Source: Tenodera sinensis (lineage: Eukaryota; Arthropoda; Insecta; Mantodea; Mantidae). From it: DNA of 64,000 nt. Numbering within the stretch: the stretch's first letter is position 1; each line of letters begins with the position of its first letter. Both the position numbers and the translations under genes were made by a program. The stretch lies in the NCBI GenBank assembly GCA_030765045.1, contig CM060967.1:20978284-21042283 (forward strand), written 5' to 3'. This document shows positions 56,615 to 64,000 of this stretch, one piece after another. Below the pieces are notes generated by a model that saw only the letters and a program-made list of their open reading frames with translations, did no database searches and was not told the origin of the DNA.

Positions 56615-56775
56615 CCCGGCGGAAGGTGATTATTTTATTTTTCTGGGTGCAAAAATCCGTAGCATGACTTTCTTCGGAAGAGAAGTAAAGGCGCAGTCCC
56701 ATATCATAGACTTACGGCACGTAAAACAACCTCAAACCGTATAATGAGACCTCTGAGCAAAATTAATTTCCTGAA
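56615..56775 (+). mobile_element. tRNA-Glu-like SINE (family G), 5' truncated
   Basis: ACAAACCCGGCGGAAGGTG is the end of the B box; then GCAAAAATCCGTAGCATG, TTCGGAAGAGAAGTAAAG and CTGAGCAAAATTAATTTC tail. Confidence 0.7.
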
Positions 56776-57231
56776 GCACAAGAACAACCGAACAGATTGT
56801 TGAAAAACTTGATATTTAACATGGCTAAGGTTCCACTTAAATAAGTAATCCCCAACGTCTTCTCTGTGTTAATGACGCCACCTTATTCCTTTGTTTTTAG
56901 TCCCATGACTGCGTTATAGCTCGACGAACAATAGGTGGAGGCAAAACCGCCTTTCCCTTTTTCATATAAGGTTGGATATTACTGATTTAGAGAATAGACT
57001 ATTGGACTTTAATTACTTTCCCAGGGAGGAGAAGGTTTATAATGGGGCGCGAAATTAGAAAATATAAATTTCTCGCTTATTATTGAGTTTTATGAAAAAT
57101 GTTAGGTAAGAAAAGATTTAGCTTCATTATTCTATGAGTTGTGTACAGTATTTCAAGAGGACGAATATGTAAGAAGATAGAAAATTTTTTGTGTAAAATG
57201 ACCCATTTTCAAAGTACCGCATGAAGTACTC

Positions 57232-57415
57232 TACACAGAGAAGAGAAGGTCAGAGGGCGAAGGCGGGGGAGAGAGGGGAGGAAGTGCGAAAGAAAAGCAT
57301 ACCTCCTAAAATAAAGGGAAAGGCGCTGTATAGGAGGGGGAGGGGGAGAGATAGTGTGAGAGGGTGCGAGGAAGGAAGGCTGCGAAAGAGGCAGAATGAC
57401 CCCATTGTGAGACGG
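57232..57415. repeat. Purine-rich (GA/GGA) tract
   Basis: Low-complexity AGAGG/GGGAG sequence, strand-asymmetric; open reading frames on both strands here are products of base composition. Confidence 0.8.
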
Positions 57416-57883
57416 GAAGATCAGGAATTCCTTGAAATCAGAAGGTATCAACGCCCAGTTCACGAATTAGGGCATTGATTTTTATTATGATGATGACGAC
57501 CGCTATTTCATTCATATGATGTAATTCCACTTTCGACTAACGGAATGTAATGAAATGTTGAATTTCAACCAATTACAGTCGCATTTCTTGATGCTTCTGA
57601 GAGCCATTCTTTTGTTTTAAGATTATAGGCGCTTCCTGCTTTTGTTTTCTCAGTGCCATTAAAAAACAACTTCTTACGAAAATACCAGATAAATTTACAA
57701 AATTCTGCTTTTACTTTTTCAATTGTAATTATGATATGGCCATTTATTACAACAAATGCAGTTCTTAATTCAATATAGCTGCATTTTTAACAATCGTGCA
57801 TTTAATGTATATTCTAACAACAGATAGACGCTGAAAATGAAATTTGGTTTCAGCTTATGTAAAGATATTTCTGCGATACTTAA

Positions 57884-58589
57884 GGGACACTGGGAGTGAA
57901 ATTTTGGTCAGAATTGTTAAAAAGTCGAAAATGGGTTTTTTACCTTAAAATGTTCCTGGAACACCGGTGCATTTGAATCAGCTAACATTTTTCATATCCC
58001 CCACTCCATGTGGCCATTACGGCCCTTTCAAATAGCGTTCTTCCCTTAACGTACACAGCATGCTCCTATATAAAAGCCTGTTTTTCTCAAAACTACATTT
58101 CTGCACATTCCAAAAGAAGGTCGCGCCTGAGTTTTGCTTCAAATTCAATGAAAACTTCCAAAAGTATTCATAAATAGCAGCTAAATAAAACTATGATTTA
58201 ATATTGATGTTATTAACATGAATTCCAAAAACATTTTTTGTATGAAAAAAAATCAATAATTTTTAAGATTAAATTTTCTTTGTTATTAAAAAACTATGTA
58301 CAGCACAATCAGCAAACGTATTTGAAATATCTCTTCATACAATTGTTACCCATGTTTTAGAATATCAGTTCTGCCAATATAAATGAATTTTGAAAAGTCA
58401 ATAGACGCGAGCTCTATTTTGAAAATGTGCCTATTAAATTCATAAAATAATTTATATATCATAAACGAATTATCCAATTTTAATGAAATTTGGTGTACCT
58501 TCTATTCTTATATAAATACAAACACAGTAAAATTTTCAGAAAAATCTGTCAAGAAATGTGGAACTTTCAAATTTCACTCCCAGTGTCCC
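57884..58589. mobile_element. piggyBac-like MITE with TTAA flanks
   Basis: GGGACACTGGGAGTGAAATT at the left end is matched perfectly (at least 21 bp) by the complement at 58569-58589. TTAA abuts both ends (57880-57883 and 58590-58593), the target of piggyBac transposases. 706 bp, AT-rich, no coding. Confidence 0.85.
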
Positions 58590-58730
58590 TTAATAACAAT
58601 GGAAAAACGCCAGTAGTGCAATTACAACTATTAAAAGCTGTTGGCATTACTGACAGTAATCGACGTTCAATTGCAGCCTCATAAATATGCAATAACTAAC
58701 ATTGTATGAACTAATTTAATGAAATTTAAA

Positions 58731-58893
58731 GGACCCGCATGTGGTATTTCTGGTGGACGAAGCGGCGTCTAGACGGGTTTTATCCGGGTTCTCCGGTTTC
58801 CCCCACCATCTCATTCCACCATCTCATTTCATATATCAGTGTCACCGCCTGCGGTGCCGTAGTAGTAAAAGCGGGCGTTAAACACTACAAAAA
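58731..58893 (+). mobile_element. SINE (GTGGTGGAC family), 5' truncated
   Basis: GACCCGCATGTGGTATTTC, TGGTGGACGAAGCGGCGTC and GTAGTAAAAGCGGGCG, ending TTAAACACTACAAAAAAAA, an A-rich tail. No clear target duplication. Confidence 0.8.
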
Positions 58894-59721
58894 AAATCCC
58901 ATATTATCTCAACTTGCGCGTTGTCATTTACCGCCATCGTTCCTGATAGCTATTCTAGGCGTGGATAACCTATCGATTCGTCAGCAAGGTTAATGTTGGT
59001 GAGCTTACTACTGGAATCACAATGTACAGCGGCTGTTAATAATTTGTTAGGTACTTTTATTTTCGTTTAATATTTCGCTGTTCACCATAGTTTATTCTGC
59101 AGTACGGATAGCTCAGCTAGTAGTAGTGTAATACCATTGCAATATTTTCAATAAATATGTGCAAATGAGAACTACTTCATACTTAATTTGCTGTGTGTAA
59201 ATGATTATTTTAGAGGACGTTCTGTTCACAGAATTTGCACAGCTGTGTAGTGAGGTGGTTAGCGCGGAAAGCGTTAAATGCTATCATGTTTATGAGGAAA
59301 CATTAATACTTATCTGTGGCGGACAATCACTGAAAGAAAGTGCACTTCCTATCAAGAGGAAATCCACAAATCCTGGGTCACACTTTTGTCATGTTGTTAG
59401 TCACTATGTAGTGCCATACTCGGCGAATAAACTTTCACCTCTTTTCGACTTTGTGCATCCTGAAGTACGTAAGTATGAAAGTATCTATTTCTTTGGTTCT
59501 CTTTTTTACTCTCTGTGCAGTTTATTAGTTATTGTGTTCTAAAAGCCAGCTGTAATGCGTCTATTTCTGGCGTTTTAATAAAAGCTATTACACATTTTAA
59601 GGTTTATAAAACCAGTGTTTGTTTAAGTGTACGTGTAACGTATTGGGCCCAAACGACTTCGTTGTCGACGGGCTGTTAAACCCCACTCACGTGTCGCATC
59701 GAAGTACAGATGTATTTTTTA
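58894..59721. other. No gene recognised
   Basis: A 113-codon frame at 59201-59542 starts with ATG and has no recognisable domain. I see no splice sites or neighbours that would support it. Confidence 0.35.
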
Positions 59722-59800
59722 CAGGTGGCGAATGGCCGAAGCTGCGCAGAGGTTTACGGTCTAATTCACTTTCGTAAGACCATAAGGGTGTCAGGTTGCA
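59722..59800 (+). repeat. Dispersed repeat C, fragment
   Basis: CAGGTGGCGAATGGCCGAAG, GCGCAGAGGTTTACGGTC and CCATAAGGGTGTCAGG match the start of 50155 and 12045. Confidence 0.6.
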
Positions 59801-60101
59801 GCTTTTTATTAGTGTATTCGTACAGGCACGACAACTGTTGTGGACACCAATTCGGCTGCCGACCTCACGCCTACGTATCTTGGCAAAGGTGGATGATCAT
59901 CCAACCAATACGAGGAGATGATTTGGTTATCACAGGGATTCTCAACAAGCGACCACACGCTCGCTTCCCCTACACGTGCTACTTTCCCGCTCCAATGACC
60001 AAGGCAAGCAGAACTAGACCTGCTAGTCAGAGATGGCGCGGAGTATATATGTATAGTAGTACATACAACTCGGTGGGAGTACGAATACTTTTATTTTCGA
60101 G

Positions 60102-60593
60102 ATGAAGACGATAAAGTTAAGTGCTTGTTTTGTAAGTTGCATATTTATATCATTTCCCTTGTTTACGTGCCGTGTTCACGATAAATGTTATTCTTCTAGA
60201 AAAAAATACAACGAACTTCAGAAGCAATTGTACGACACATTTTCTCTTCATAGTTTGAAACCAAAATCCAATTATTTTTCACTTTTGAAGCTTCCATGTA
60301 GTGAGGCTTCAGACGAGCTACAAAATATGAAACTACCTGCATTTCAGAATTCCGCCACTGCAAGATGTTGTGAGAAAGAAGGGTGGGAATTATTTAGGTC
60401 TCTGTCCTGCTGTGAATATCCGAGATTACGTTTGTTTGCATCTAGTTTAATGACAGTTTTTGGCTCCACTTATATCTGCGAACAAACATTTACAAAAACG
60501 AACTACATTAAAAGTAGGTATCGTAGCAAGATAAGTGAAAATCACCTTGCTTATCTTTTGAGACTGCAGTTCATCTTTTGCACCAAATATTGA
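60102..60593 (+). CDS. hAT transposase dimerisation-domain ORF (GTF2IRD2-like), probably a relic
   Basis: A 163-codon uninterrupted frame. Residues about 95-150 read LRLFASSLMTVFGSTYICEQ then TFTKTNYIKSRYRSKISENH and LAYLLRL, the conserved end of the hAT dimerisation domain in GTF2IRD2/ZBED-like proteins, preceded by the DELQNMKLPAFQ block. The first 30 codons do not belong to that domain. Just upstream another frame reads DEDDKVKCLFCKLH, resembling the BED zinc-finger start, so a large internal deletion joined the ends. The element's right terminal repeat GGTTGAGCACCCCTG ends at 60767. Transposon fragment rather than a host gene; expression unknown. Confidence 0.65.
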   Translation: MKTIKLSACFVSCIFISFPLFTCRVHDKCYSSRKKYNELQKQLYDTFSLHSLKPKSNYFSLLKLPCSEASDELQNMKLPAFQNSATARCCEKEGWELFRSLSCCEYPRLRLFASSLMTVFGSTYICEQTFTKTNYIKSRYRSKISENHLAYLLRLQFIFCTKY

Positions 60594-60767
60594 AACATAA
60601 ATTGTGCCAAAAAAAGTACCCTCAGAAACATCGTGGGTTAATGAGGAGTAGAATATGAATGTGCCGCCACTGGAACTCGGTAACCACGGATAATGCGTCA
60701 TTCTGTCCCAGCGGGTGAAGTAGGTGATTTCAACCGCCCCTAACTTGCCTGCGGTTGAGCACCCCTG
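60594..60767 (+). mobile_element. hAT right end with terminal repeat
   Basis: GCGGTTGAGCACCCCTG ends at 60767, the form expected for a hAT terminus (CAGGGGTGCTCAACC read inward). The following GGTTAGCA would be the 8-bp target copy. The left end could not be found. Confidence 0.6.
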
Positions 60768-60884
60768 GGTTAGCACCATGCTGTCCCTAACAGGAATATT
60801 GATTTTGTGACCTAAAAACCGCTACCTATCGTAGCAAATGCATCCCTAGTCCTTTAGATGGGCCGAAAAATGCGCTATCACGTA

Positions 60885-60965
60885 GGGTGGGGTCGAACCC
60901 ACGCACACAACATGGCTGGAACTGACACGGCGCTCCAACCCATTACGTCATGCTCCTGTGCTTGT
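60885..60965 (-). mobile_element. Possible tRNA-derived SINE head
   Basis: Minus strand: GCATGACGTAATGGGTTGG then GCGTGGGTTCGACCCCACC, a B box with an arm able to pair (GTGGGTTCGACCCCAC). No body recognised. Confidence 0.4.
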
Positions 60966-61151
60966 AATAGTATAGTTATGTAAATTTCGTTACACAACAG
61001 GAGGGAATACATAACGTTAAAATAATTGTACTTCTGATATTGTTTATACCTACTCGTTTTGTACGTGCTTGTATAATATTCAATATTAAAAAACAAACAC
61101 ACTGAACAAAGATTATAATTTATTTCAGCCGGTTTATTACTAGCTGTATAT

Positions 61152-61544
61152 TAAGTAGAGAAGATACTGTATTCTACACAAAAATTCGACTAACAGATTT
61201 CCCGGAAATACACGCTTTGAAGTCCCCTAAATAAGGGAAAAGTGTGTGAGAGAGAGAGGGGGGTGGGGCAGACAGAGAGCAGAATAACAAAAACGAAGTT
61301 CAGCGTCTTCCAAGAACACGACAAAGATTTTGAAGAAGGTTTCCCCACCCTACTTTAGTCTTCATTGTTTACTTTCCCAAAAATGGCTCAAACAATTTTA
61401 TTTGAAATGAAGTTAAAACATTTGCATAACAAATAAAGTGTATAACTTGACAATTTTTCGAATAACCTGTGAAGTCATCGTCATTCTGAATAAATGTATT
61501 ATACTTTTTATTAACCGGTAAAAGTTAAGAGACAAAAAGTTAAC
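61152..61544 (+). mobile_element. Family A, left half, degraded
   Basis: AGTAGAGAAGATACTGTATTC, AAAAATTCGACTAACAGATTT and CCAAAAATGGCTCAAAC follow the left half of full copies. Confidence 0.65.
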
Positions 61545-62349
61545 AAAAATCTGTGTTGCACTCACATAACTTTCTCTACTCTTGTACTAACCATTCTTAC
61601 AAACTCTTTTATCTTCTTCTTGTTAGTTGAGATAAATATTTGCAGAAATTATCTTATTGCTTATTTCCTTGTATGTGCAAAGGGAATATTAGAATACATT
61701 AGGCTTTGAGCGATAGTCAAATCTTCTAAAGCTTTGAGATTCCGTTTTCTTTGCATGGTTAACATATAAAAAAATGAACAACGATGATGCATTTGACAGA
61801 AGTTTGTTTTCAGAAACTGACAGAATAACAAGGAATATTTCCGAAATGGTTCAACCTACAAGAAAATTTATTGAGACATAAATTGTGTATTTTAGCAAGA
61901 TCTACATTTTTTGTATAGTATGATTTGGTCTATCTCTAACGGTTTACCAGTTATGCAAAAGTCGTCCAGAGTAAACAGGACTACATAGGCTATAGCCAGA
62001 AAATTGAAAATACACATTTCATTTGTCATAAAAATATATTAAACATATATCATTTTAATCAAAATCGTTAGAGCCATTTTCAAGAAAACCAAAATTTTCA
62101 AAAAATTTTCCATGTAAAGGGTAGTTTAGGGTGGAGCAATTTTCTTCAAAATCTTCATGTGGCATCCCTGAAAGACATTAAACTTAAATACCAACTTTGG
62201 CTTTTAACCGACTTTTCCTTTTTGAGTTGTGCTGTCCACAGACTGAGACACACACACACACACACACGGATCTTTTTCCAAAATTTTGTTTTTTGATTCA
62301 GGGGGCTTCAAAACATATTTCCTCTACTTATTAGTAGAGAAAGTAAAAA
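61545..62349 (-). mobile_element. Family A copy, complete
   Basis: AAAAATCTGTGTTGCACTC, ACATAACTTTCTCTACTC at one end and TTCCTCTACTTATTAGTAG, AGAAAGTAAAAA at the other. Opposite in orientation to the half at 61152. CA microsatellite at 62245-62268. Confidence 0.75.
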
Positions 62350-62509
62350 TAGATCACGGAGAAAATCACCATTTAATCTGAATTCTTTGAGACATTAATA
62401 ATTTCCGAAATATTCGTTGCTATTCTTTCAAAACTTTGAAGTGATGCATTCGTTTGTTTTTCGCGGTCATGTGACGATTATGGAATATCAAAGTGAGTAG
62501 TAGTAGGTA

Positions 62510-62745
62510 GGGGTCATCCTCCGTGGTCTAGAGGGAACATTTAAGCCTTTGGTGCCCGAGGTCGCGGGTTGAAACCCGGCGGAGGGCGATGCTTCTTTTT
62601 CGGGCGTAAAACCGTTGCTTCCTTCGGAAGGGAAGTAAAGCAGTAGATTTAGGTCGCATAAAATAACCTCAAGCCTGATAAAGAGGCCTCCGAGCAAAAT
62701 TAAGTGGTTTTTCACACCCAGTATAGATTGGAATGCCAGGTACCA
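62510..62745 (+). mobile_element. tRNA-Glu-like SINE (family G), best-preserved copy
   Basis: TCCTCCGTGGTCTAGAGGG (A box region), TCGCGGGTTGAAACCCGG (B box), then TTTCGGGCGTAAAACCG, CTTCCTTCGGAAGGGAAG and CCTCAAGCCTGATAAAG. Confidence 0.8.
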
Positions 62746-64000
62746 CGGCAGTTAAAGGAGCATGCGTAAATAAGAATTCAATTTATGTAAAGCCAATAGG
62801 TATATATTTTTTTTAAAGAATTGTCTATCCTTTCTGCCTCCTTGTACTTAAAACACCTATCATTTCTGCAAACTTTGTCTCAGTTAACTTGAAGTGGATA
62901 GAAGAATGAGTTTTCATCAGTAGGAGACCGGTATAAAAATTTGGTCTTCAGAAAATGTTTACAGATGTGGCCATGTAATTGTAGACGTGTCGGTTGAAGC
63001 CATACGCCATTCAGGACAGCGCTTCTTCAAGTATTCTATGGCAGCACTGCACAATAAGCCCATTTAAATAACGCTTAACATAAACAGAAAGACGAGTTTT
63101 GAACGGCTGACTGACATCAAGTTTGGACAGTTGTTGCATGTCTGGTATGTAAATAAAGACGAATGGCAGACCTCTGGAACGATACAGATGTCAATATTGG
63201 GTTGCCTAGGAAATTCAGTAGATACTTCTGACAAGCGTGTTTGAACACCATTCGTAATTGAATGCTTCAGGGAGCATGATAGCTTAAAATCCTAGCTCTT
63301 AATTTGTGAGAATGAAACTACGATTTTGAGCTATTAGTATCGTCTACAGATAGACACATATTGCCAAGAGCCACTTTATAGCATCTCCAGAAGAAGGCGA
63401 GAGGGGTCTGAGGCATGAGAGTGGGGTGAACTGTTAATCTCCTCACGCAGTCGCTCTTTTTATCACGAAATGTATGTATGTGAATCACCCATGCCGCCAT
63501 ATCTAACGTAACTGCTGTGATATATACGAGCGCATGTACCTAACACTTTGTTGGCTGTTCTCGGCGCTAGGTGGCGTTTAGCCGACCTTGTCCTCTGTCG
63601 GGGGGGGGGGGGGATGCTCAGTGCGACACTGGAACAGCGGTGTGATGGCTGCTTGTGGGGGCCAGGCCCCGGGATGAGATCTCTGCACGTCTCTGTGGCC
63701 TGTCTAGCTGCGACCCTGTGTGGCACCTGCGGTTCCCTCGTTTCATCCCTGTCTCGCGGGGGATGGTAGCCACAATAGATCTGTGTAGGTCGAAGTGAGC
63801 GAGGTGTCCCCTCTTTACCTTTAGCCATGTTTCAGACTACCATTACTACGTAACTCCGATTCACGCCGCAGCCTGTCTTTTTCGTTAGCCACGGTGATGG
63901 TTATTGTGACGTACAGTGAGCTCAGCTGTTGCAAGAGGTTAGAGAGGTCTTGTGTTCGACCTCTAAGCGAGTGAAGCGGAAGTATGAAGCGACTGCTCCG
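62746..64000. other. No gene recognised
   Basis: 63,530-63,840 is GC-rich with a poly-G run (63600-63613) and a 121-codon minus-strand frame of low complexity. Near the window end GTTCGACCTCTAAG resembles a pol III B box but is cut off. Confidence 0.35.

Noticed and set aside
57209..57478. 85-codon frames on both strands
   Set aside because: Purine-rich low-complexity tract with mirror-image Arg/Glu or Pro/Ser-rich products; not a protein.
63463..63828. 121-codon minus-strand frame
   Set aside because: GC-rich, Pro/Arg-rich, overlaps another frame on the plus strand and includes a poly-G run; no domain seen.

Overview
This is a eukaryotic nuclear window, AT-rich and full of transposon remains. 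An intron-split, microsomal, CYP6-like cytochrome P450, tRNA-derived SINEs, IS630/Tc1/mariner, pogo, hAT and Jockey-like relics, and the lack of any dense gene block all point to an insect with a large genome. A hemimetabolous insect such as a cockroach or termite is my best inference, but nothing in the sequence proves the order.

Layout. Positions 1-2,800 hold a Helentron-like element (family A), a pogo-type MITE and an old SINE. Positions 2,812-15,418 are one complete P450 gene on the minus strand: seven coding exons, 526 residues and a probable 5'UTR intron. Its introns carry a long fold-back element, a mariner-type transposase relic, a tandem array of a 326-bp SINE unit and a pogo-type MITE. 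Positions 15,900-21,300 hold a tRNA-derived SINE, a broken RT/RNase H LINE split by a hairpin element, and a broken IS630-type transposase. Positions 22,000-38,500 hold many family A copies, more SINEs, a mariner relic, microsatellites, a LINE RNase H scrap, a promoter-like motif cluster near 25.7 kb and a weak candidate terminal exon near 34.7 kb. Positions 38,600-49,000 hold Tc1, pogo and hAT relics, including a pogo reading frame split by a SINE with its target duplication still visible. Positions 49,000-64,000 hold nested MITEs, a 178-bp inverted repeat pair, a piggyBac-like MITE with TTAA ends, a hAT dimerisation-domain ORF and further family A copies.

How it works together. Only the P450 is convincingly a working host gene. 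It should be an ER-anchored monooxygenase acting on hydrophobic xenobiotics or endogenous lipophilic compounds. Almost everything else is mobile DNA, mostly dead or non-autonomous. Its insertion history can be partly read from target-site duplications. The most unusual material is family A: about 15 partial or complete non-coding copies that share CTTTCTCTAC ends, a hairpin at one end, one head-to-tail junction and several mirror-image chimeras.
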